Shown: in pieces, positions 1-6,660 of the stretch
Layout: every line of letters starts with the position of its first letter
Position numbering within the stretch: position 1 is the stretch's first letter
Source: Deltaproteobacteria bacterium
Lineage (GTDB): Bacteria > Desulfobacterota > Desulfomonilia > Desulfomonilales > Desulfomonilaceae
Direction: 5' to 3'
DNA length: 34,627 bases
NCBI GenBank assembly: GCA_016875095.1
Contig: VGSG01000044.1
Span: 1 to 34,627 of the forward strand
Notes under the pieces: generated by a model
What the model was told of the DNA's origin: nothing
The model's database searches: none
The model's input: the letters and a program-made list of their open reading frames with translations, nothing else
Program-made: the position numbers and the translations under genes

Positions 1-2
1 AC

Positions 3-1010
3 CTGCGACGAATCTTCAGCTTTGTGCGTGGGGATCGGAGGGACGAGCATACGCGCGCTGAGGAGGCCCGCTTACTCAACAACCTGGGAAACATGCTGAG
101 CGATCTGGGCCGCCGCGAGGAAGCGCTGAAGGCTACCGAGGAGGCCACGGAGATCTATCAAGGGCTTGCCAAGGCCCGTCCGGACGCGTTCCTGCCCGAC
201 CTGGCCGGGAGCCTCAACAACCTGGGGGGCAGGCTGAGCGATCTGGGCCGCCGCGAGGAAGCGTTGAAGGCTGCCCAGGAGGCCACGGAGATCTATCAAG
301 GGCTTGCCAAGTCCCGTCCGGACGCATTCCTGCCCGACCTGGCAATGAGCCTCAACAACCTGGGGGGCAGGCTGAGCGATCTGGGCCGCCGCGAGGAAGC
401 GTTGAAGGCTGCCCAGGAGGCCACGGAGATCTATCGCGAGCTTGCCAAGTCCCGTCCGGACGCGTTCCTGCCCGACCTGGCAATGAGCCTCAACAACCTG
501 GGGGGCAGGCTGAGCGATCTGGGCCGCCGCGAGGAAGCGTTGAAGGCTGCCCAGGAGGCCACGGAGATCTATCGCGATCTTGCCAAGGCCCGCCCGGACG
601 CCTTCCTGCCCAACTTGGCCGTGGCCCTGAACAACCTCGGGGCGATGCTGAGCGAACTGGGTCGACACGAGGATGCGCTGAAAGCTGCTCAGGAGGCAGT
701 GGCTATTCGCCGCAAGCTTGCCAAGGACCGTCCGGACGCGTTCCTGCCTGACCTGTCACGGTCTCTCGGCACGCTGGGCTTTTGTCTGCGAGCGGACTCC
801 AGGCTACAAGACGCGGCTGAAGCGTTTCGCGAGGGCATCCGGATCCTTGAACCGTTTTTTGCTTCGCTCCCCAAAGCGCACCGCGGGCTGATGGCCTGGT
901 TGGTGGAGCAGTACGAGGACGTCTTGGACGAGGCGGGCAAGGAGCCGGATTACGAACGGCTCGGACCCATCAAGGCCACGTTCGAAGCCATGAAAGAGGA
1001 TGATGCGTGA
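3..1010 (+). CDS. TPR-repeat protein, C-terminal part (5' end outside window)
   Basis: The frame is open to the left edge of the window, so this is the C-terminal end of a longer protein; a GTG at 24 could be a start but lacks a convincing ribosome binding site. It holds five consecutive 46-residue tetratricopeptide-like units, each beginning with a NNLG motif and containing LGRREEAL and RPDAFLPDL, followed by a degenerate sixth unit and an unrelated acidic tail of about 60 residues. Tandem TPRs of this RPDAFLP type are a protein-interaction scaffold, often found as the C-terminal sensor or adaptor half of large multidomain signalling or STAND-type proteins; the catalytic half, if any, lies upstream and is not visible. 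No partner can be named. The repeat units are almost identical at DNA level, pointing to recent internal duplication. Confidence 0.75.
   Translation: MRRIFSFVRGDRRDEHTRAEEARLLNNLGNMLSDLGRREEALKATEEATEIYQGLAKARPDAFLPDLAGSLNNLGGRLSDLGRREEALKAAQEATEIYQGLAKSRPDAFLPDLAMSLNNLGGRLSDLGRREEALKAAQEATEIYRELAKSRPDAFLPDLAMSLNNLGGRLSDLGRREEALKAAQEATEIYRDLAKARPDAFLPNLAVALNNLGAMLSELGRHEDALKAAQEAVAIRRKLAKDRPDAFLPDLSRSLGTLGFCLRADSRLQDAAEAFREGIRILEPFFASLPKAHRGLMAWLVEQYEDVLDEAGKEPDYERLGPIKATFEAMKEDDA
78..767 (+). repeat. 138-bp in-frame tandem repeat, five units
   Basis: Five units of exactly 138 bp (46 codons) at 78-215, 216-353, 354-491, 492-629 and 630-767. Units 2 to 4 differ by only a few bases; units 1 and 5 are more diverged. 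For example CCTGGGGGGCAGG recurs at 221, 359 and 497. The period keeps the reading frame, so gain or loss of units would change the TPR number without breaking the gene. Confidence 0.9.
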
Positions 1011-1152
1011 TTGGGGTCGCGAAGCCACAGGGGACCGCGGCCGTAATTTGCTCAGAGAAAGAAATCTCCTGTGGCTTCGGGGCCGGGACGTATGACGCCA
1101 CCCATTTGAGTACGACCGTGCGAGGATTTGTAGGGGCACGCTTCATGAGGTT

Positions 1153-1303
1153 GTCTCAAAACTACGATCCCAACTGTGATCGGGCCATGATCGGTGTGCC
1201 GGGGTCCGACTGGGTGGCCCCGACGTGTGACGTCGTGGCCACCCAGGTGAAACCCACTTCACTAATTATGGCACGATCTGGATTGGGATCGTAGTTCTGA
1301 AAC
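1153..1303. repeat. 151-bp nested palindromic element (MITE-like or mobile hairpin)
   Basis: The left arm 1153-1191 and the right arm 1265-1303 are inverted copies matching at about 31 of 39 positions, including a perfect 14-bp block (AACTACGATCCCAA). In the centre, 1210-1226 and 1230-1246 form a second inverted repeat matching at 16 of 17 positions around a 3-base loop. The whole 151 bp could fold into one long hairpin. It lies in the 528-bp gap between the TPR gene and the ATPase gene; no coding function is apparent in that gap. It could be a non-autonomous mobile element or a structured intergenic repeat. I see no clear target-site duplication. Confidence 0.75.
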
Positions 1304-1492
1304 AGTTCCTGAATTGCCGGGCTACTATCGGAATGTCCCTCCGGGACAACCAGGCTGTCAGCAACCGCTTAATTCTCTTGTACGGTCCGTGCGATAAGAG
1401 GGGATTTTCAAAGCAAGCGATCCCATCACAAATCAACGGGGTCACTCTTTCGACCCACGTGCTCAACACACGCCACAAAACCTTTTCTGTAC

Positions 1493-1521
1493 TTGACCGT
1501 AAAACCGAGCAGGCTTACTCT
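1493..1521 (+). promoter_or_regulatory. Possible sigma-70 promoter for the MoxR ATPase gene
   Basis: TTGACC (1493-1498), a 17-base spacer and TACTCT (1516-1521), with a likely transcription start near 1528 and a purine-rich ribosome binding site (GGAAACAGAG, 1522-1531) before the ATG at 1539. The -10 box is a weak match. Confidence 0.3.
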
Positions 1522-1538
1522 GGAAACAGAGATGCAAC

Positions 1539-2447
1539 ATGTTCGATTCCATTGAATCTGTCGAAAAAAGCCTCCTGGACGAAAAGTACATCCCCGAGCG
1601 ATCTCTCGCCACCGTTATCTATTTGGCCGCGCGGCTCAAAAAGCCGCTCTTCCTGGAAGGCGAACCCGGAGTAGGAAAGACCGAAGTTGCCGCGGTCCTC
1701 GCGAGAGCGCTGAAAACCGACCTTATCCGCTTGCAGTGCTACGAAGGGCTTGACGCGAACCACGCGCTCTATGAGTGGAACTATCCACGGCAGCTCCTGG
1801 AAATCAAACTCGGCGAACAATGCGGCGCGGATCCGAGACAGGTCAGCAAGACCATATTCGCCGAAGAATTCCTCATTAAACGGCCTCTCCTCGAGGCCAT
1901 TCTGTCGCCTCGCGAGCAGGGACCGGTTTTGCTCATTGATGAAATAGACCGTTCCGACGAAGAATTTGAAGCATTACTGCTGGAAGTGCTCTCGGACTTC
2001 CAGATATCCATCCCTGAAATCGGCACCATAAAAGCACGCCGCCGGCCGGTGGTGATTCTGACGTCCAACCGCACCCGCGACATCCATGACGCGCTCAAAC
2101 GGCGCTGCCTGTACCACTGGATCGATTACCCGGATGAAGAGAAGGAATGCCGCATCATCATGGCCCGCGTGCCGGGAATAGCTTTGGAACTGGCCGGGCA
2201 GGTTGCCGCGTTCATGAAGCGTATTCGGGAAGAAGACCTGGTCAAGCGACCGGGCCTCGCGGAAACCCTGGATTGGGCCGCGGCGCTCCTCGCGCTGGAC
2301 CGGTCCGCGTTGGATGAAGAGACCGTGGCCGAGACCCTGGGTTGCATCCTCAAGCACCGCGAAGACCTGGTCAGCTTCAAAGAGTTGTGGGATCGGCCTG
2401 AATTCAGGGAACCGCTCCTCACGCAGATCCGCCGGAGCATGTGCTGA
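1539..2447 (+). CDS. MoxR-type AAA+ ATPase
   Basis: A 302-residue single-domain AAA+ protein. Walker A is GEPGVGKT at residues 41-48; Walker B is LLIDEID near residues 131-137; a sensor-1 type TSN motif and an arginine-rich DALKRRC segment near residue 185 follow, with a C-terminal lid helix region. MoxR ATPases use ATP hydrolysis to remodel or insert cofactors into partner enzymes, typically together with a VWA-domain protein encoded next to them (as in the CoxD-CoxE and NorQ-NorD pairs). The CoxD-like subgroup fits best by length and the RRC...YHWIDYP stretch. Here no VWA gene follows: the next gene is convergent and encodes a membrane protein, so the partner is unknown. Start ATG at 1539 is preceded by GGAAACAGAG. 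Confidence 0.85.
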   Translation: MFDSIESVEKSLLDEKYIPERSLATVIYLAARLKKPLFLEGEPGVGKTEVAAVLARALKTDLIRLQCYEGLDANHALYEWNYPRQLLEIKLGEQCGADPRQVSKTIFAEEFLIKRPLLEAILSPREQGPVLLIDEIDRSDEEFEALLLEVLSDFQISIPEIGTIKARRRPVVILTSNRTRDIHDALKRRCLYHWIDYPDEEKECRIIMARVPGIALELAGQVAAFMKRIREEDLVKRPGLAETLDWAAALLALDRSALDEETVAETLGCILKHREDLVSFKELWDRPEFREPLLTQIRRSMC

Positions 2448-2540
2448 CGGAAAGGCCCTCGTATGCCCATAGGCGCAGAATTATAGGATCGTCTCAGCGA
2501 TTTCAGTTAGCCAACCCAAGCAGCGCCACGTCACCCCGAC

Positions 2541-2653
2541 GAACCCCGGATCGGAGTCCGGGGCAGGCATTGATCCGGGGTCCGGTCCCGCGCGGAACGC
2601 GGGATTGAATCACGCCTTTGGCGTGACCGGATTCCTGCTTCCGCGGGAATGAC
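2541..2653. repeat. Cluster of intergenic palindromes
   Basis: The 326-bp gap between two convergent genes carries a row of perfect hairpins: CCCCGGA/TCCGGGG (2544-2550 with 2557-2563), CCCGCG/CGCGGG (2587-2592 with 2598-2603) and CACGCC/GGCGTG (2611-2616 with 2620-2625), ending in a GGGAATGAC segment of the kind common in dispersed intergenic repeats. They may also act as a bidirectional terminator, but none is followed by a T-run. No gene is seen in this gap. Confidence 0.6.
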
Positions 2654-2773
2654 GCATGAAAAGACAGGGCTGCTTAACTGAACGCCTCCGCGCGATACGC
2701 GGGGTCACAGCATCCTACGCGACTGCTCACACGCTTTGGGGCCGGCCTCACCGCATCTGTGAAGCTAAGCCCC

Positions 2774-3448
2774 CTAGGATCGGTCTCTTAGGTTGCGTCG
2801 AATTACGAGAAGAAAGGTGATGGAAGATAGCGCCAAGCCTGCCCCAAAGAGGGGCCAGTTGAACGGGTTGGGGAATCCGCCCTCCATGATGTTGCTGTAG
2901 TCCCAACAGAACGCGGTGATCACAACGGCGCCGCCGGCTATCATAAGCGCCCAATCCGCCCATTCGCTGGAGAGCGGGCGTCCCTTGAATTCAAAATAGA
3001 GCACAATCAAGCCCGACAGGATCAAAGCTACCGAGATAATCAAGGGCGTTATCACCGGTCCCACCCACGGAACGGGAAGGAGAAAGAGAAGGTCCCAGGT
3101 CATCAAACCGGCGGGCCAGTTGAGAAAGAGCTTGAGCCAAAGATAAAAGAATATGTCCCAGACCCCGAAGGCGATCATGAAATGGGCCAGGGCTTCCCGC
3201 CGGTTCCTGCCGGCCATGAATCCCACTGCGGCAAGCATAACCAGGGTGGCCAATTCCCTCGCGAGTTCTATAAAGAGGCGCTGAACGTGCTCCCGGCCCA
3301 GCCCCTGGAGTTGGGCCAAAGTGAGGATCGGGAAATCAAAGCCATCCTTTGCAAGCGGGTAGTACAGAGCGCGCAAGTATTCGACAACCGCGGCTTCCAC
3401 GTACGCGAAAGCAATTGACCAAGCTATGACGATGGGGACTCTTTTCAC
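2774..3448 (-). CDS. Polytopic membrane protein of unknown function
   Basis: With the GTG at 3448 as start this is 224 residues containing about six or seven hydrophobic segments, beginning almost at once with a segment starting VPIVIAWSIAF and ending with one near SSITFLLVIRR followed by a basic tail (inside-positive). I do not recognise the family; there is no enzyme motif I can name. The reading frame stays open upstream to 3613, but that extension is hydrophilic, low in plausibility and overlaps the small Cys-protein gene at 3477-3674, so the shorter start was chosen. It begins 28 bp after that small gene and on the same strand, so the two may be co-transcribed. Its stop faces the MoxR ATPase gene. 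Confidence 0.65.
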   Translation of the reverse strand: MKRVPIVIAWSIAFAYVEAAVVEYLRALYYPLAKDGFDFPILTLAQLQGLGREHVQRLFIELARELATLVMLAAVGFMAGRNRREALAHFMIAFGVWDIFFYLWLKLFLNWPAGLMTWDLLFLLPVPWVGPVITPLIISVALILSGLIVLYFEFKGRPLSSEWADWALMIAGGAVVITAFCWDYSNIMEGGFPNPFNWPLFGAGLALSSITFLLVIRRNLRDRS

Positions 3449-3476
3449 GGATTGTTGAAGGGGAAGGGCGCCAATC

Positions 3477-3674
3477 CTACCAGTAATCGTCCGAACCCGA
3501 AGCCTGCTCGATGAATCGGGTCCTGCTGTAAGCGCCGCATTGTGCGCAAGAGAAGTCCGACCAACGGCTCTTGAGCGCAACATCGAGACACTTGCCGTAA
3601 TGGTCGCAATCAACCTTTCGGTAGGGCCTATCAGTCTCTCGGTTTCCCTTCATCATGATGGGGCTGGGTTCCAT
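3477..3674 (-). CDS. Small cysteine-motif protein (65 aa)
   Basis: This short protein carries CDHYGKCLDVA followed by a W-x-x-F-x-C-x-x-C segment, a Cys4 arrangement (CX5C...CX2C) that suggests a zinc or Fe-S binding knuckle. I associate similar small orphan proteins with Desulfobacterota, but cannot give a function. The start is taken as the ATG at 3674; ATGs at 3656 and 3653 would give 59 or 58 residues and keep the motif. A GGAGG lies about 14 bases before the 3674 ATG, further than usual. It lies just upstream of the membrane protein gene. Confidence 0.55.
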   Translation of the reverse strand: MEPSPIMMKGNRETDRPYRKVDCDHYGKCLDVALKSRWSDFSCAQCGAYSRTRFIEQASGSDDYW

Positions 3675-4374
3675 CTTCTTGGAAACGACCTCCCGGTCAC
3701 TCTGAAGCCGATTCTTCTGCCCCGTGAGACCTCCAGTCCGGTGACTGCTCACTACTTCCACGTGGCTACCCTCCAATGGCGCCATTACGCGCCGAAATGT
3801 TGGCCATAGCGTTGAAGCGGGCCGACATCCGATCTGAACGAACTGCGCAACCGGTAGATTGGCTGCCTCTCATGGTTCTGTGTGCGCACGGATCAGGTCT
3901 GATTCTCAGAAATCGAGTGAGGATTCAAAAGCCCTTTTGCTTACAGGGCGTCATGGGAAGCAATCTTTAAACGAGGAGCAGGCCTTTGTCAAGGGCCCGG
4001 AAGTTGCCTAACATAACAATGGGTTACGGGGCGGGTACGAACGCTCTTCGAGCCTCGGGAAGCGGTTTCTCAGGTAAATTGGGCCCAAGGGGGGCCTCAC
4101 AGGACTTGTTTTCTTGTTTTGACGCGCTCGTCAAAATTCTTGGACGCCGGATTGGTTGCGGACGCTATCATATTGATATCGGACGGTTAGTCGGATCGAA
4201 AAGGGGGGGAACGCTCGGTTCCTCCAATGTGATCGCCCGCTGTCCGCCGAGCCCGGCTTCCCTTGACACGAATAGAGAATAAGCTAGTCTGTTCGCAAAA
4301 GAATCGCGATAAGACCGCATTTCTTTATTCTTGAAGCGTGGCCTGCCTTCGTAAGAGACGGCTGAGGACGCGAG
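3675..4374. other. 700-bp stretch without a recognisable gene
   Basis: Open frames here (for example 3776-3970 and 3986-4282, plus strand) are short, lack ribosome binding sites and show no family resemblance. Apart from a possible promoter at 4263-4290 I see no repeat, RNA gene or conserved motif. It may hold divergent promoter regions for the small Cys-protein gene and the desaturase-family gene. Confidence 0.5.
4263..4290 (+). promoter_or_regulatory. Possible sigma-70 promoter for the desaturase-LysR pair
   Basis: A perfect -35 TTGACA (4263-4268), a 16-base spacer and a weak -10 TAGTCT (4285-4290), about 85 bases before the ATG at 4375. Confidence 0.3.
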
Positions 4375-5238
4375 ATGACCGTGACGGAACTTGTGCTTGC
4401 CAACGAGCCTCTTATCCGATTCGCATTCTTCATTGGCATTTTCGCGGCGGTCGCCGCGGCTGAACTGCTTGCCCCGCGGCGTTCACTGACCACGTCGAAG
4501 GCCTCACGTTGGTTCGCCAATATCGGTATTGTAACGATAGACACGATCGTTCTGCGGCTCATATTTTCTGGGGCCGCGGTGGGGATTGCCGCGGCAGCGC
4601 AGCAAGAAGGGTGGGGGTTACTCAATAATACGGCTGCGCCGCATTGGTTCGCGGTGGTCGCGTCCGTGGTGTTCCTGGATTTTGTGATTTATTTGCAGCA
4701 TGTGATGTTTCATGCCGTGCCGGCCTTGTGGCGGCTGCACATGATGCACCACGCGGACATGGATATTGACGTGACCACCGGCACGCGCTTCCATCCGATC
4801 GAGATCCTTCTTTCCATGGTAATAAAGTACGCAGCGGTAGTGGTGTCGGGCGCGCCTCCTGTGGGGGTGATCTTATTCGAGATCCTCCTGAACGGCACAG
4901 CCATGTTTAATCATGGCAATGTTCGTATCCCGCTGGGCATCGATCGGGTTGTGAGACTTTTTGTAGTGACTCCGGACATGCACCGGGTCCACCATTCGGT
5001 CTTTCCGTTCGAAACCAACAGCAACTTCGGGTTCAATCACCCCTGGTGGGATCGCCTTATGGGCACGTATCGGGCGCAGCCGACGCGAGGCCACATGGGA
5101 ATGACCATTGGTCTGAATCAGTTCCGCGATCCGAGGGAGCTCACCTTGCCCAAGCTGCTCATTATGCCCTTTGTGGGGCCGCAAGGGAGCTATGCGATCA
5201 ACCGTAGGGGCGGGCGCCCTGAGTCGGAACAGGCTTGA
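4375..5238 (+). CDS. Sterol desaturase / fatty acid hydroxylase family protein
   Basis: A 287-residue membrane protein with the eight-histidine signature of the fatty acid hydroxylase superfamily: H109-x3-H113, LHMMHH (H122, H125, H126), H140, H180 and HRVHH (H203, H206, H207). These residues bind a di-iron centre facing the cytoplasm; hydrophobic segments at roughly 12-32, 50-72 and 90-108 lie before the first His box and another at about 145-175. Characterised members hydroxylate or desaturate lipids using O2, so the role in an apparent anaerobe is unclear: it may act under micro-oxic exposure or have a different reaction. The ATG at 4375 is preceded by GAGG. The LysR gene begins 27 bp downstream on the same strand, so the two may share a transcript. 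Confidence 0.85.
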   Translation: MTVTELVLANEPLIRFAFFIGIFAAVAAAELLAPRRSLTTSKASRWFANIGIVTIDTIVLRLIFSGAAVGIAAAAQQEGWGLLNNTAAPHWFAVVASVVFLDFVIYLQHVMFHAVPALWRLHMMHHADMDIDVTTGTRFHPIEILLSMVIKYAAVVVSGAPPVGVILFEILLNGTAMFNHGNVRIPLGIDRVVRLFVVTPDMHRVHHSVFPFETNSNFGFNHPWWDRLMGTYRAQPTRGHMGMTIGLNQFRDPRELTLPKLLIMPFVGPQGSYAINRRGGRPESEQA

Positions 5239-5265
5239 GCATCTGTGCGGCAGAGGATCGGAAGC

Positions 5266-6192
5266 ATGGACATAAGGCGGCTTGAGGTCTTCTGCAAGGT
5301 GGTGGAGTTCAAGAGTTTCACGCGAGCCGCCGAATCGCTGGCTCTGTCACAACCTACGGTGAGCGAGCACATCCATACGCTGGAAAAGGCTCTTGGCGAA
5401 AAGATGATTGACCGTCTCGGACGCGAAGCGCTGCCCACCCCCGCGGGCAGGATCTTTTATCAATACGCTTTGGCTATTCTCAGAATGAGGGAGGAAGCGG
5501 TCCAAGCGTTGCGGCAATTCAAGGGGGAGCTTGCAGGGAATTTAGCACTGGGCGCGAGCACCATTCCCGGGACCTATCTCCTGCCGCGGCTCATCGGCTC
5601 GTTCAAGGCCCTGCATCCAGCGATTCAGATCACATTGAGGATCTCCGACAGCGCGGAAGTCGCTGAAGAAGTGGCGGAAGGCGCGGTGGAAGCCGGCCTC
5701 ATCGGAACCCGGTGGACCGATAAGAGACTACTCCTCGAAGAAGTGTTTTCAGACGAACTGATCCTCGTGGCGCATCCGGAACATCCCTGGGCCAAGCGAG
5801 GCGCCATCAAGCCGGATGAATTGGCTCAAGAGCCCTTCATACTGCGAGAGCGGGGGTCGGGCACACGCTCGGTGATGGAACGAATCCTGGAGGAGCACGG
5901 ATTCGATCGGCGCCAACTCGCTCCCGTAGCCGAGATGGGGAGCACGGAAGCGGTTCGCCAGGGCGTCAAAGCGAAAATCGGGGTCTCCATACTTTCGCGC
6001 CACGCTGTTGAGGATGACCTGGCGCACGGGACTATCGCCGCGATTGAAATTGCGGGTGTCCGCTTTTCACGTCCATTTTATCTGGCGCGGCGAAAGAGTC
6101 GCGAGCCGTCGCCGCTGTGCGCGGCTTTTCTGGAATACTTGCGACGCTCTCCGGAAGCCGGGCAAGGAAAAACAGAACCCACGAGGCCCTGA
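5266..6192 (+). CDS. LysR-type regulator, selenium-metabolism-associated type
   Basis: A 308-residue LysR-family regulator: an N-terminal winged helix-turn-helix (residues 1-60, with SFTRAAESLALSQPTVSEHI) and a C-terminal effector-binding domain beginning near 90 (GASTIPGTYLLPRLIG). The sequence closely follows the LysR subgroup annotated as selenium-metabolism-associated in anaerobes (recognisable MDIRRLEVFCKVVE start and AEMGSTEAVRQGVKA segment). That assignment rests on resemblance to the family, not on experiment. It is supported by context, because this window encodes three probable selenoproteins, though they are 14 kb away. ATG 5266 was chosen over an upstream in-frame ATG (5245) because AGAGGATCGGA precedes it at the right distance and the protein start then matches the family. 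It is followed by the ferritin-like and AOR genes. Confidence 0.85.
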   Translation: MDIRRLEVFCKVVEFKSFTRAAESLALSQPTVSEHIHTLEKALGEKMIDRLGREALPTPAGRIFYQYALAILRMREEAVQALRQFKGELAGNLALGASTIPGTYLLPRLIGSFKALHPAIQITLRISDSAEVAEEVAEGAVEAGLIGTRWTDKRLLLEEVFSDELILVAHPEHPWAKRGAIKPDELAQEPFILRERGSGTRSVMERILEEHGFDRRQLAPVAEMGSTEAVRQGVKAKIGVSILSRHAVEDDLAHGTIAAIEIAGVRFSRPFYLARRKSREPSPLCAAFLEYLRRSPEAGQGKTEPTRP

Positions 6193-6273
6193 TGGAGATT
6201 GCAGAGAGGCGAGAACAGGACTCTTCTCTTTTGCAGCCTTGTGTTACGAATTGTAAACGAAGGGAGGTCTCGT

Positions 6274-6579
6274 ATGCCGGAGTTTTCTAATCCTTTCGCA
6301 GGGCTTGCGAACGACCGAAAAATAACCCATGAGGAACTCGTCCGCGCAATTCGGTATACTATTGCCGCGGAATATGAAGCGGTCCAACTTTACCAGCAAC
6401 TGGCGGAATCCACTGACAACGAATTGGCAAAGAAGGTGTTGTGCGACATAGCCGAGGAAGAGATCGTGCACGCGGGTGAATTCCTCCGGTTGCTCAAAGA
6501 GCTTCACCCCGCGGAAGAGAGATTTTACTCGGAAGGTTACGAAGAAGTTGAGGAGATGATCCGGGAGCTTAAGAAGTAG
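6274..6579 (+). CDS. Short ferritin-like di-iron protein (rubrerythrin/EncFtn-like)
   Basis: A 101-residue all-helical protein with two metal-binding helices: AAEYEAVQLYQQ (Glu around residue 32) and AEEEIVHAGEF (E-x-x-H near residues 65-68). It is about half a ferritin bundle, so two copies would have to pair to make a four-helix di-iron site, as in encapsulated ferritin-like proteins; no encapsulin gene or cargo tag is evident here. Likely roles are iron oxidation, storage or peroxide/oxygen protection. The start ATG at 6274 follows a strong GGGAGG (6262-6267); longer in-frame extensions are implausible. It lies 81 bp after the LysR gene and 81 bp before the AOR-family gene, which suggests co-expression with that oxygen-sensitive oxidoreductase. 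Confidence 0.85.
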   Translation: MPEFSNPFAGLANDRKITHEELVRAIRYTIAAEYEAVQLYQQLAESTDNELAKKVLCDIAEEEIVHAGEFLRLLKELHPAEERFYSEGYEEVEEMIRELKK

Positions 6580-6660
6580 CGAGGCCGCGAGGACCTGTAT
6601 TTCAAGCCAATCGGTTTCAAGCGCCCTACCGAAGTCCTCGGAGGGAGAAGGGGGTTGTGT

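Noticed and set aside
78-767. CRISPR array
   Set aside because: The repeat period is 138 bp with no unique spacers and lies inside a coding frame.
1007-1294. A 95-residue frame starting at the TPR stop codon
   Set aside because: Its 3' half is made of the palindromic element, it has no family resemblance and codon content is unlike the neighbours.
2774-3613. Membrane protein starting at 3613
   Set aside because: The extra N-terminus is hydrophilic and overlaps the small Cys-protein gene; the first membrane segment starts just after the GTG at 3448.
3986-4282. A 98-residue plus-strand frame in the long gene-free stretch
   Set aside because: No ribosome binding site, no recognisable motif and overlap with the possible promoter at 4263.
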